Positions 36,985 through 48,150 are shown, counted from the first letter of the stretch. The stretch is DNA of 64,000 bases from Tretioscincus oriximinensis (GCA_022410635.1 JAJVDF010000228.1:877289-941288), one strand, 5' to 3'. The notes: generated by a model from the sequence alone, not told the origin. A program made the numbers and translations.

Positions 36985-37135
36985 TGGTCTTTTGCAGTTT
37001 CAAATTTTTGCAGTTTGTGTCACAAAGAATGGAAAATAAATGGAACATTTAGCAAGCAATTAAGGAAGGGTATTACACTCCCTCAGTTTCTTGCTAAATG
37101 TTCCATTTATTTCTCCTTTCTTTATGCCTGAAATT
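36985..37135. repeat. Inverted repeat with 22-bp perfect core arms
   Basis: The core aaataaatggaacatttagc at about 37032 is repeated as its exact reverse complement at about 37092. The flanks are also partly complementary (gaatggaaaa against ctcctttctttatgcc). It is a probable MITE of unknown class. Confidence 0.6.
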
Positions 37136-37410
37136 GCACATATTTGTAACTACCAAACATTAGATTCCCGGTGGTATGAAAAAGGGAGGGGAAAGAGAAA
37201 GTTTACTAGGGAAAAACTCATACAGCTGAGACCTACTTCAGCATAGAAATCCCATGTTTCCTGGCAAAAGCTAGATTGACACAAGGGACAATGTCTCATT
37301 TAACATTCCTTACCATGTAGCAAGAGGTCTTGTAACACTTCAGGGTCTAATAAGAAAAAAGTATTATCTATAATTCTATCTAAGCATTCTATTATAGAAA
37401 CTTTCTAGAT

Positions 37411-38156
37411 CAGTGGGTCCAACCTTTTTGTACCCGAGGGCCAATCAAACATCATTGCAGGAGTGTGAGGGCCAGAGTGACATCACTTCCTGTCCCGCCT
37501 CGGAAGTAACATCACTTCCAGGGCGTGGACAGTGAGTGATGTCACTCTGGCCCTCACACACTTGATATCACTTCCTGCCCCACCTTGGAAGTGATGTCAC
37601 TTCTGGGGCAGGGACAGGAAATGATATCACTCTGGTCCTCACACTCCTGATGTCACTTCCTGCCCTGTTCCGGAGGTGATGTCACTCTGGATGCCATTCC
37701 CGGAAGCAGATTCCGGAAGTGGCATCGTTGAATGTCGGCATCTTGGGCAAATGGGTGGAGAAGAGGCCAGGCAGCTGCGAGCATCGATGTCTTGACCCAA
37801 GACACTGACATTCACAGCCGCCTGGCCGCTTTGCTGCCTGCTTTTCCAAGACACCGGCACTCACGCCGCCTGGTCGCTTCAACCGTTAATACCATGCTGG
37901 TGTTACAGCCGAAGGGAGCAGGCGGCTGCAAGCATCGGCGTGGAAGCCTTCGACGCTGACCAGTGCCGGCTGCTGAGTGCTCCACAGGGGCTTCCCTGAT
38001 GGCGTGCATACTGTTAATTTGGCGATTCCCACCTTCAGTACTGGCTCCTGTTCTGCATGGGGGTCCCCANGTTAGGGGAACTCCACCATCCATTAGCACC
38101 TGGCCCCTTTGCAGGCCACAAAAATGGCTTGGCAGGTCACCGGTTGGACCACGCTG
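37411..38156. mobile_element. Non-autonomous hAT element with 8-bp duplication
   Basis: The element starts cagtgggtccaacc and ends ggttggaccacgctg. It is flanked by a perfect 8-bp duplication ttctagat at 37403-37410 and 38157-38164. The interior holds several direct and inverted copies of a gatgtcactctgg / acatcacttcctg unit in the first half and GC-rich sequence in the second. There is no transposase frame. Confidence 0.87.
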
Positions 38157-38164
38157 TTCTAGAT

Positions 38165-39265
38165 AAATGCTAAATTTAGAGTACATATTATTAGAGAAAA
38201 GACCTGACAATAGAAAGAAACAAGAGTCAAAGAGAAGACCTAGAATGTTTTTTAAAAACCTTGAATTTGATCAAAAACAGCACAGTTATGAATAAATGAA
38301 TATAAATAACTGTGCAACTAGCATCCGATCCAGGTTATAATGAGCAAAAAATTATAGTAAGCCTTAACATAATTATGCCAGAAAAATTAAACACAAGAAA
38401 CATTTTACTACAAGACAACCTGTGATTTTCCCTTCTTTTCCTCAGCTGACTTTTCCTCAGAGCTCTCTAGGTATTTCACCTGTCATTTGATAGTATCAAA
38501 AGTGTCACAGATTTTCCATTCAACTTTGCCAAGAAAGTCCCATAGATGGACAATTATTGACACCCCTTGGGGAATTGAAACGTGTTAAATGAGAATTGAG
38601 AAGGCTTTGAAGTTTCTTGGAATTATGCAGTATAGTTACTTTTCGGTACCTGACTGTATGAGCAATCGGTAAATTAAAGGTTCCTTTCAGCACCCAGACA
38701 GTAGCCAAAAGAATTGGTGTAGGAGGCAGGTGGCTCACGGGTGTCTTCCTCAGAACATATGGCACCAGCGCTGTGTGTTTTGATACCTCTTTGCCCAGAT
38801 CTTTAGAAAGAGATTAGTTATTGTGTTGCAAATCTGACCTCATACTTATACTATTTATGTTCTGTTTTTTCACCTCTCCATGTTGAGGTGAAGTAATTTG
38901 GGGATGATTAACTCAACTTGGGGTCATTTGAAGAAAAGTAGGATTGTGTTCAAGACAGACAGAATTTGATTGAAGAGCCATCTGGTGGAAAACCTGTTTT
39001 CAGCCCCATCGGCTCCTCAAAAAACATTAGTGACAAATCACTTCTATACGTTGATCAATTGACATGTTGGAGTCAAGCTTGGTTTGATTTTTATTATTAA
39101 TTAAAATGATGAACCTTTGGAAAGGACTGATTTGAAGATACATTTTCCTAAACCAAAACTGCTTTATATGAAATTGTGCTAAGCAGGGGTTAACTGCATT
39201 GCAATTCAGAATGTGGTTCTTTCTGAATGGGCCCCAAAAGGATTAAGAGTCCACATAGTAAACAA
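38165..39265. other. Intron sequence, nothing recognised
   Basis: No exon or classifiable repeat was recognised on either strand. Confidence 0.45.
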
Positions 39266-39269
39266 CAGC

Positions 39270-39455
39270 AGGCCCGTATTTTNGTTGTATTTTGCCCAAG
39301 GGCTGTAATTTACTCTTATTCATTTTCTTTACTTACTTTCTTCATTTATTTTACTCCTTCTCTTCCTTCAGCTACTTTGGGCTTTCTAATAATAAAATTA
39401 AAAATATTAATGTCTTCTTACTACTACCGGTATCTATATTTTGCCCAAATGCCTG
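39270..39455. repeat. Unclassified repeat shared with 26990-27170
   Basis: The blocks attttgcccaagggctgtaa, cttcagctactttgggcttt, tactactaccggtatc and tatattttgccc lie in the same order as in the copy at 26990. Confidence 0.65.
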
Positions 39456-40022
39456 AGAATCAGATTCTATTCCCAGTAACCTATGCCCAGTCTTCTACAC
39501 AAAATAAAGCAATGTATTTATGTTACAACCACTGACAGGCTAAAGGCAGACATATTCAACCCCTCCGCAGCCCTTCTTATTTTTTGCTCTGCACGAGTGA
39601 AATTTGAAGTCAAGGTTAAGAACATAAGCTACAGTGATTTCAAAAGGACAGTAAAGTTATATGTGAGTCATTCTAACTGAGATCAATAGAACCTGATTTC
39701 AGAACTTCACTTTTGTTGAATGGCACTCTGGTTCACTGAAAAAGAAGTATCACAAATTATGCAGGTTGTACATGCCTTTTGAATTACATTCTGTTTGTTA
39801 AGGTGAGCAGATTTCATTTTTTATCTGTTTTGTTGTCAGCTGCTTTCATTTGCCTGGGAGGGATGATTAATAGGATGCAAAATATGCTGTTGTTTTTAAG
39901 CATCTTACATATAATTTGTTAATATGGATTCCTTCTTTTTAGATCGTACATTCTTTGAACAATTTGTTACCTTTTTCCCTGTAGAAAACTATTTTTCCCT
40001 GAAGAATGCAATAATAGCCAGG

Positions 40023-40203
40023 TTCTTCTTCTTCCTCTTCTTCCTCTTNTTCTTCCTCTTCTTCTTCCTCTTCTTCTTCCTCTTCTTCTTCCTCTTCCTC
40101 TTCTTCCTCTTCTTCTTCCTCTTCCTCTTCCTCCTCCTCTTCCTCCTCCTCTTCCTCCTCTTCCTCCTCCTCTTCCTCCTCTTCCTCCTCCTCCTCCTCC
40201 CTT
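40023..40203. repeat. TTC/TCC/CTT polypyrimidine microsatellite
   Basis: About 180 bases are composed of TTC, TTCC and TCC units on the FGF14 sense strand, grading from TTC-rich to TCC-rich. The translated frames (Phe/Leu on +, Arg/Lys on -) are artefacts. Such tracts can form triplex structures. Confidence 0.92.
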
Positions 40204-40980
40204 TGAGTCTAATTACTGTTTTCCTCTCACACACAGGATGTTCCAGAATGAAGTAATCCATTTTAATATTAAAATCATTCTCCTAGTGCAATCCATCTAA
40301 TCTAGGTTCCAATCTAGCTTCAGCCTACTTTTAAGCCCTTTCTGAACTGGCCCTTGTTCCAATGTAGAAAAAGTTTAAATAAACCTCAGAACAGAGCCTG
40401 GTGCAGACTGTTGCAGGAGTCAGCTGAAGGATTGCCTTAGCAAGTGCATGGGAGGCTCCATTCTTAGATACATTATCGTGAATAAGACCGTGCAGAAAGG
40501 ATTAAATGTGAAAAAAGTATCATAAAAATATCTAGAAATTTTATTTCCATACTATCTAATTGCCAAGTAGTTTTATTTAGCTAGATAACACCAAGTAGTT
40601 TTTTATTTAGCTAGATCCTTGCCTCATGTGCTTTTAGGTTTTCTCACTCTTCAAATGGACTAAGGTTCAATGAGCTTGTTAAAGTGATTGATGTTGAGAT
40701 TCATGGCCACTAAGCTTAGAATGGACTTAGGTGGGATGGGCTTGTTCCCGCAAATCCCATGTTCTTATTGCTAAAGGTATTCACTGGATGCTGAGGTATA
40801 TGAGGTTGTTACGGGAAACATAGCATTATTGCTGAATTTCCAATAATATCAATGTAATCAGCATAGTTTTTAGAATGTCCTGAGGATGTAGTCCCTAATG
40901 TAGACCCAAGAGAATCTTAGATTTTTACCTCATGTCTGGTGGCAGCACTAGAACCAGCAAGGCATGTCCTCACCCATTTC

Positions 40981-41392
40981 CCTCAGTCGCTTAGGAAACG
41001 GTCTCCNATCTGGGAGATCAGGTTTCAAAGCCCTGTGTTGGATATGGGGAGAGATGAGCACCTTCCATTAGCCTGTAGCTCTAGCCAACCCAGCTATTCG
41101 AAAGCAAGAATTGCAAGAAATTACAACTGACTGCAAGTAGAAACATGGGAAACCACCACAGCCTGATGGCCACTTCTTTAGCTTGGCCTTTGGCTGAGGA
41201 AACTGCTGTCCCTCCCCCAATTTTTAGATGGGGTTGTTTTTAATATGCTGTGTTTTTATTGTTAACCACCCTGAGACCTTTGAGTATAGGGCAAGATAAA
41301 AAAGTAAATAAATAAATAAGGCAAAATACCCTTGTAAGACGCTTTGTGTCCCTTTGAAAGNTGAGAAAAGCTGGGTATAAAAAAATGAACTT
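40981..41392 (+). mobile_element. SINE family A split by a LINE insertion
   Basis: The head (cagtcgcttaggaaacggtc, then tttcaaagccctgtgttgg) and body (gactgcaagtagaaacatgg) run to about 41169. The tail resumes at about 41320 with gcaaaatacccttgtaagac and ends near gctgggtataaaaaaatg. The break is filled by an L2-like LINE 3' end. Confidence 0.82.
41170..41318 (+). mobile_element. L2-like LINE 3' end nested in a SINE
   Basis: It contains a short coding remnant, the module ccaccctgagacctttgagt and an aaataaataaata tail. It interrupts the SINE at 40981-41392 and is therefore younger than that SINE. Confidence 0.72.
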
Positions 41393-41839
41393 TATGTCTG
41401 GATCATCTGCATTTCTGTGTTCTCTTTATACTCTTTGTATTTCTCTTCTGCTTGTGTTGTTCTGAGAAATTAGTTGCTACTCCAGGAAGGAATTCTGGAG
41501 AAATGGGGAGAGCAGTGGTATCATTCACTTTGCTGCCACAAATTTTATTGTAAAGTCTTGCAATGAATTTAAAATAGAGTTTCTGACTGCTGTGGGGAAA
41601 CAATAGCAGCTGTATAGGCATCCTTGCTCAGGATGCTTCACAGTATGGGAGACAAAGTAAGGCTAAGTAAGGTTGTGACAGCAGCAACAGTAAAACAATT
41701 TATTATTCAGTAATTCCACCTGCTTATGAATATACAATTAAGGAGGCAAATTTGTACAACATTTTCCTCTGTAATGTTAGGGCAACTATGTTTTAATCCA
41801 CATTCAATCTGCCTTCGAAGTCAAAGATGACGTTGACTA

Positions 41840-42080
41840 AGGCCTTTTCCACATTGAGTGGTAGACTGGACCATGATCTGATCTAGGACTCTGCTATCTT
41901 GCACAAGTATGGGAAGGGCATTGGGCAATGTGTGAACTGGGATGGAGCATCCTAAATAGTGCCCTAATCTGGTACAGCTGTAAACCTCAACATCAAAATA
42001 TACAACCAATATGGGATTGTTATACTGGACCACAAAGGGGTGTGCACAGCGTTTCCCAGTGGTTTAGAATAGACTGCTGG
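41840..42080. repeat. Unclassified repeat shared with 62040-62190
   Basis: It shares gccctaatctggtacagctg and ttatactggacca motifs with the segment near 62040-62190. The class and borders are unknown. Confidence 0.4.
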
Positions 42081-42556
42081 CACTCCAGGAAGTCCTACCA
42101 GAAATAGGTTCATGCTCAAACCAGCCTTCGGAACCCTTGGATATACTGCAGTAGAGAAGTAGAAAGAAAGAAATACTTTAATTTGTTCCTTTGTACAAAT
42201 AAGGGATTCTAGTTTATATAATGTAAAAGGAAACCTATTTTCCACTTTGCTAATTTGCCTTGAATATGGATTTAGATTTATGCAGTATATATAGTTGGAC
42301 CTTCCCCATGACTCAGAAATTAAAAGCTATTGATAGAAAAAATTGATCTAATTCTGTTTCCATAACAAAGCAATATCTGAACCCTAAATGTAATGAATCT
42401 GGAAAACTCAGTACCATCCAAAGAAGCAACAGATGCATGAATTATTGAAGGATGTCCAATAAGAACACTAATCACAATAATTTCTTGTATTAATTTGCAG
42501 AAGTAAAGACAACTGTAAATAATTGCTGGGAATTAATTTTTCTTTCTTTTTTGCAG

Positions 42557-42755
42557 GAACTTTTTACACCAGAATGCAAGTTTAAGGAGTCTGTTTTTGA
42601 AAATTACTATGTAATCTATTCATCAATGCTGTACAGACAACAAGAGTCAGGTAGGGCCTGGTTCTTGGGACTCAATAAAGAAGGGCAGGTCATGAAAGGA
42701 AACAGAGTGAAGAAAACAAAACCAGCAGCTCATTTTCTACCGAAGCCATTGGAAG
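42557..42755 (+). CDS. FGF14: FGF14 exon encoding the C-terminal half of the FGF core
   Basis: This 199-bp internal coding exon belongs to fibroblast growth factor 14 (FHF4). It starts in phase 0 with Glu-Leu-Phe-Thr and ends one base into a codon. The acceptor is a T-rich tract ending ttgcag and the donor is G|GTAAGC. The translation includes [20 protein letters not shown] and [11 protein letters not shown]. It ends [15 protein letters not shown], the second half of the beta-trefoil core. The 199-bp length and both phases match the equivalent exon in FHF genes. FHF proteins stay inside the cell, bind the C-terminal tail of voltage-gated sodium channels and shape neuronal excitability. Among the four paralogues, the join to the next exon identifies FGF14. 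One residue, Val after KEGQ, is Ala in the mammalian protein as I recall it. Confidence 0.97.
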
Positions 42756-42847
42756 GTAAGCTGAACCTTGACAAAGGATCTTTTGCTCTGTGTGTTGGCA
42801 AATGTGTCATGCTGTCCAATGTTGAGACATGGTGCCCAAGAAACCCC

Positions 42848-43061
42848 TGCACTATGGAACATCTCCCCTGAAATACATCAATCACCATCTCCATATTCAT
42901 TCATAAAAATCACTAAAGACATACCTCTTTAACATAACAACTTTCCATTCCCTATTTTCCAACATAGCTATTTTTTAATGTGTTAATTCTGTTTTTGTTG
43001 TTAACCACCCTGAGACATCCGGGTATAAGGCAGTATAGAAATGTAAATGAATGAATGAATT
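42848..43061 (+). mobile_element. L2-like LINE 3' end
   Basis: A coding remnant ([16 protein letters not shown]) matches the conserved Trp-Asn-x-Leu-Pro end of L2/CR1-group LINEs. It is followed by the module ccaccctgagacatccgggt and an AATG-rich tail. It lies about 90 bases after the FGF14 exon donor. Confidence 0.72.
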
Positions 43062-43957
43062 AATCTCTAAGCTAAGGATAGTCCATGTTCTGAATTGGTT
43101 ACTGACTGAGGAATAGGAAATAGAGAAATGGCCCAAGACTGAGGGAACTAATATTTTAACTAACATTAAGCCTTTCATATGCTGCCTCATTTTGTCATGT
43201 GGATAATGCTGCTTCTCTCCTTTTTCTACCTTAGTATGCATATGCACATTGTTTTTATTGATATTGTCAGATGTCCATTGCCAGTTTTCTGTGGCTAGCA
43301 ATGCTGCATCTGGCCTCTGCTCTCTTTCTCTGTCCTGTACTTTGACATCTTCATGTGTTGAGCAACAACTCTAACCCAAGTAACTTTGCAGAACAAAAGT
43401 ACTCTTGGACTGCATTCCCATTAGACCTTTACAAAGGAATGGAAAACGGATTTTACTATTCCAAAATGAAAGCAACGTGAGAGCTTAAAATGGAGGCAAT
43501 TTTACCTGAGGATTCATTTCACATTAACAGCCTTGGCTACTGAGTGCTCAATGAATCTTTGTTCTACCGGACTGAAGTAACAGGGAAGGACCTGCTTTTC
43601 AGAGGAGGGAGAGAAATAGCTGAGCCTGGAAGGAATGCAAAACAAAAGCCCTGCTCTGCTCTCTCGCTCTCTCACTTTTGTTCTCTGATCTCAGTTATCA
43701 AAGTACAATTGGCGCATTTTACAAAAATCAGCAGCGACGACACAGTTTCACCAGGAACTGCGGAGCAGAAACATGTGGTGTGCATTTAGAGCAATGCCAC
43801 AGCACTTCCAAGCCNGTTTTTATGGTAATGAAATCAGAACGCTGGGCTTTGGCTTCGCAGTCGTGTGCATGTTAAGGGGTAATGGGAGTGCAGCCTTGGG
43901 TTGCGCAACTTGGTACTGGTATGTTCTTGGCACTGAACAGATACAGCATGTATTTTC

Positions 43958-44073
43958 TTTTAAACCTTCTTCAATCCTGAAGAATGAGCTTAATTTGGGG
44001 CTTCCCACCCCGCATTTTAGTCCAGAAAAAAATAATGATTGAGTTCATTCTTCAGGGCTGAAAATGGTTTAAA
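43958..44073. repeat. Foldback repeat family E, copy 2
   Basis: The left arm (ttttaaaccttcttcaatcc, tgaagaatgagc) and right arm (gttcattcttcagggctg, aaaatggtttaaa) are imperfect reverse complements. A further one-arm piece with gaagaatgagcttaatcc is at about 44690. Confidence 0.55.
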
Positions 44074-44674
44074 GTAAATATGTAACCAGGGCTTGTAAGA
44101 TACAAATAAACAGCAACATGCAGTGATAATTTCAAGTTGATGATCCTATTTATATATCTAAATAAGACTCCCACCTGTGTTTGCATGTTTGTGTGTATAA
44201 CTTAAAATTCTATTCAGTTGAAACTATACATTTACACACATCTTAATGGTTTTCGTGCAGCTGTGTGGTCATGCGATTTTATGCAACATTGTTCAAAAGA
44301 CAGCACTAGTTTACTGTTTGGTTTCTTTTAAGCTCCCACAACAGCAGTGTCTGAGCTTCTTTCTGAAGGATATTTTCTAGAATTACAGGAGCTTCAAGAA
44401 CAGCAANCAAAAATCCACATACACAAGGGTTGTGGGGAGTGACATCTTCTCATCCCCTTGTCAACTAGTCCTGGTTTTGTGCTAAGTCATCAAATTTCCT
44501 TAACAAAGCTTCCATGATCTCTATACAGTTGGATGAGTCTGGCAAATTTAAGCCAGAAAAAGACTATTTTTGCATTTGTTCTTAAATCAGATTAAAGTTC
44601 TCATTTTCTATGCTGATTTACAAGACTATATCTATATGGGCTTGAGGCTGGCCTTGATCACAGACCTAGTTTTA

Positions 44675-44735
44675 AATTGTCATCAGTTCCGAAGAATGAG
44701 CTTAATCCATTTTGTTTGTTTTCTGGACTAAATTG
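44675..44735. repeat. Family E repeat fragment
   Basis: One arm only is present (ccgaagaatgagcttaatcc), followed by ttctggactaaattgg, as in the copy at 43958. Confidence 0.4.
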
Positions 44736-44975
44736 GATTATTATTTAGTCATAGGAACTCAAAAGGGTTGTGTGAAGGAAAATACCTCTCAGTTTACAAG
44801 TTCTTGATTTATGAACAATAATTTGAGACTCATTGAGTTGTAAAGTTGCAAACTGCCCAGCATGGGCAGGTCCCTATTACGAACTATAGACAAGAAGGAC
44901 ACCCAGAGGAGAAAGTACCAAAGAACAGCATTACTAGTAGTCTATTGTTCCAAATGGGCCAATAGTGGTGGTGGT

Positions 44976-45001
44976 GGGGGTTGGGGAGGGAGGGGAAGGG
45001 G
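44976..45001 (+). other. G-rich tract with quadruplex potential
   Basis: Five runs of three to five G separated by one or two bases lie on the FGF14 sense strand in intron 4. The pattern fits the usual G-quadruplex rule. Any function is unproven. Confidence 0.6.
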
Positions 45002-45823
45002 TGAGCACTTGGTTGACTTTTCATTATGTCTAGGAATGTCACAGACCAACCCACATCATTCCTATTTCGTTACCTTTTTGTTCATTGTTTGGAATTTATT
45101 TCTCTCTCTTAGCCTAGTCTAGAATAGGTTATATCACAATAAATATTGCTTAGCAGGACAACGTAATTTCTTTACTGGGTTTCCCCCCTCATAAATCATA
45201 GAAAGGCCCACTGTAATTTTCATCCAGATGTTATTTTAAATTTGAGTGATGATATAAATGAAACTCTTCTGGCAAAGGACAGAAAGAGAAATTAAAAGAA
45301 TATTAGTTAATGTTAAGTAAAGAAATGTGTATACTGTATTGTTTTGATAGCCTAATGATATCAGGGCACAAGACTGTGCAAAATGAACAAGACAAAGATT
45401 TTATCATTTATACGGTTGAACAAAAAGAATTTAATTTAACAAGTAATATCACAGTGTGAAAGGGTACAGGAGTAAAGAGGAAATGAAAGAAAAATGGAGT
45501 CAAAAGCCAAATAGAGATCACCAGTTCTATCTCCAATATACCGTATAGCCTTTCGAATGAAAAACAAAGAGAGATAAGGTGTGGGCCAGGGGTCTATGTC
45601 TTTTGATTGCTTTCATGTCAATAGTACTTTGCTTTTAAGTTTCTTTATGTTTAAAGTTGTTGTGAATTATTTTTTATACTACTTTATTACCGAAAGGTTG
45701 GTGTATTTCTCTGTAAAAAAATGAAAAGATATAAATGCAAGGCTAAAAAGGCTAGAAAAAAGACAGGCGGCATTTTTAACTAATGTACCTTTCTCTTGTC
45801 TTTCCTCCTCCCTTCCTGTGTAG

Positions 45824-45960
45824 TTGCCATGTATCGAGAACCATCTTTACACGATGTTGGGGAAACAGTGCCGAAAGCTGGGGTGACACCAAGTAAAAGC
45901 ACAAGTGCGTCGGCAATAATGAATGGAGGCAAACCAGTTAACAAGAGTAAGACAACATAG
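45824..45960 (+). CDS. FGF14: FGF14 terminal coding exon
   Basis: The final coding exon completes the split Val codon (G|TT) and reads AMYREPSLHDVGETVPKAGV, then TPSKSTSASAIMNGGKPVNK, then SKTT and a TAG stop at 45958-45960. This Ser/Thr-rich tail is specific to FGF14. FGF11, FGF12 and FGF13 have different tails after the shared EPSLH motif. The acceptor is a strong pyrimidine tract ending tgtgtag. In the mature protein this is the flexible C-terminal region beyond the trefoil core. The Ala in PKAGV is Pro in the mammalian protein as I recall it. No frameshift or unexpected stop is present, so the gene looks functional here. Confidence 0.97.
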
Positions 45961-48150
45961 CCAGATCCTCATGGGTATTGTGACTTACTGAGCTCTTTAA
46001 GGACAGCCGAGCACTTTATCCTTGCAAGAATCTCTCCCTCCGGTGTCTGCGGATCAGCTGGAGGCAAGCAAAGGCTTGCTGTTTGCTTGTTCCAAACTAG
46101 GTTGTTGCAAATGGATACAGCTCAACTCGTAACTCCTACCACAGCAAAGAAGACACCTGGATAACCAGCTGAACTCAGACCATGGAATGCCCTAACAGAT
46201 ATGGAATGCCTTTTTAATATCTTTTCCGTGACTGTGACACCTCATGTGAATGACATATTTCACAAGTACACTTGATATCCTGCCTGCTGACAGTTACCCA
46301 TAACTCCCCTTTTGAGTCCAGGAAACCCATGTGTTTTAAGTTCAATTTTGTAGCACACCGAATAAGTAATTTCTAGATAGATGCTGTAAACCTGTGCTAT
46401 TATGGGATTTCTCTTCTTTCCCCTTTTTTACAAGGCTGCTTGCTCCGCTGTCTGTGTGACTTCTTTGCAGGGATTGTGTTTCTCTCAAACTTAAGTGTTG
46501 CTGGTGGCTCAGTTTTGAAAAGCAATCAGGGAATCAGGGGAGCTTTCAAGCCCTATTAGGAATTATACCTTCAAAACGTAGGATCATTGTATCAGAGTTA
46601 AGAATGGGAATTCAGTACAAATACTCTTTAGCGTGTTCCTGAGGTAACTGCGGTGGGCAAAGCATCAGACACAGCCCGTTGACAATCTCTTGAGGCCAAT
46701 GTTTGACATCCCCTGGTAGTTTNTTTGTGTGTGTGTGTTTTATACATATCACAGGCTTACTGGTAATGGTAACATTTGCCTTGCCCAGCGAGCAAGACCC
46801 ACATATTTTTGGGAAAGTGGGTCCAAAGAACTCTGTAGGCCTTGTAGGCCTGAACTAAGGCTCATTTTTCATCTACTAGTCCTCATTATTTGAAAGTTAA
46901 GGGAAAAAACATGAATGAAAATTGCGCTACCTNAATTCATTTCAAAACAATAGAATCCTTTTCCAGTTTTTACTGAATAGAACATAATCCCAAAATTACG
47001 TTTGGCTGTAGTCCATACTCTTATTCAGCAAAGCATGGGCAAGGAAGTTGTGTTCTTTTCTGCAGCACCAATGCAAGGAGTAGAATATGCATTAATATTT
47101 TCAATGTTTAACAAAAAGATGGAAGTTTTTCAACAGGACAGATTTAAAGAATTATTTTGTTTTTATTTTTAAGAAACTCAGCATGCAGAGTTCAGTACGC
47201 CAGGTGTGATTTCACCAGTATCCCAGTACCAACATTTCTACTCTAGCTTCATAGAATAATAATATATACCCACCAAATTGCTAGGTTTATCGTGCCTTGC
47301 CTTGATCTCAGTATTCTTTCCATTGTTCAATATGGAGTTATGGAAATTCTGACACAATTACAAGGCCAAGAATTTCTATCATTTAATTACTTACAAACAT
47401 GAAACATCTTCTGAAGCCAGTGGAAAATGAAAAGAACAATAATAGCCTCAAGTTATAAAAGTCAAGAAAAATGCTATGAAAATAAGTAACTCAGTGGGTA
47501 GTTTCAGAGTAATTTATGGGAAAGGTGAATTTTGAAGTAGACAGGACATGGACCAAAACGTACCTCAGTTCTGGAAAACTGTATGAGAATATTAGTTCGT
47601 TTTCATGTTCATAACCACATTCCTTTTCTGAGTATGTAAGTTCAGAACGACTGTTTAAAATTGACAGCATAGATGGTGTTTTTGAATTGATCCTACTTGG
47701 TGGTTAGAAATTGGACATTGGTTAAGTGTGGATACTTACAAGGTTTCCCTGTCAGCTCCTGTTTTATTAAGTGAACCCAAAAGATACGTCCAAAGGAAAT
47801 TATATATTGCCACTTAATTAGAAATGTGCAAGGTGAGTATTTTAACCACTCAGTTTTTCTTTTCTTTATAGGACAAGAGACTGTTTAATATTATTTCTTT
47901 TAAACCCCGTGAGAAAAAGCACATGACAATTTATATACAATTTCCAAATATTTAATAGGATTTTTTAAAAAGAAAAATCTATGGTACACAAAAGCCCCCC
48001 AAATGAGGAGTTCCTAAAAATAAACTGTCTATTAACGTTGTACAAGATAAAAAGGTTCTTCTCCTCACAGATGTTTGGCATTTAGGTTACTCACTGGCTA
48101 TTCATTGGCACTGTATACACAGAGACCACAACGTAAATGCAGAAAATAAA
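45961..48150 (+). other. FGF14: FGF14 3' UTR (end uncertain)
   Basis: The sequence after the stop codon has no further coding potential and is inferred to be 3' untranslated region. The first good AATAAA is at 48145-48150, about 2.2 kb after the stop. Others at 48305-48310 and 49492-49497 could extend the transcript. Which is used cannot be decided from the sequence. A hAT element lies between the second and third candidates. Confidence 0.6.
48145..48150 (+). terminator. FGF14: Candidate FGF14 poly(A) signal
   Basis: This canonical AATAAA follows the stop codon by about 2.2 kb. A second AATAAA lies at 48305-48310 and a third at 49492-49497. Confidence 0.4.

Larger units (their letters stand above)
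1..42556 (+). other. FGF14: FGF14 intron 3 (3' part)
   Basis: This stretch lies upstream of the 199-bp FGF14 exon and is inferred to be the 3' portion of the intron before it. The preceding 104-bp FHF exon, which encodes the middle of the beta-trefoil core, was looked for by reading and not seen, so it probably lies left of the window. The open frames here are short, broken by stops, or belong to repeats and low-complexity tracts. The interval is AT-rich and filled with transposable elements, which are listed separately. Confidence 0.75.
42756..45823 (+). other. FGF14: FGF14 intron 4
   Basis: This 3068-bp intron is bounded by GTAAGC at the 5' end and a pyrimidine-rich tract ending gtgtag at the 3' end. 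It holds an L2-like LINE end, a family E foldback repeat and a G-rich tract, all listed separately. No additional exon was recognised in it. Confidence 0.92.

Noticed and set aside
40023..40203. Orthologue of the human SCA27B GAA repeat
   Set aside because: The human repeat is in the first intron; this tract is in the intron before the penultimate coding exon and has the opposite strand bias.
39924..40261. Phe/Leu-rich and Arg/Lys-rich frames over the TTC tract
   Set aside because: They are low-complexity translations of a microsatellite.
42756..42871. Open continuation of FGF14 exon 4 past the donor site
   Set aside because: The donor GTAAGC is strong, and the next exon joins in phase and restores the known C-terminus; the extension is intron sequence.
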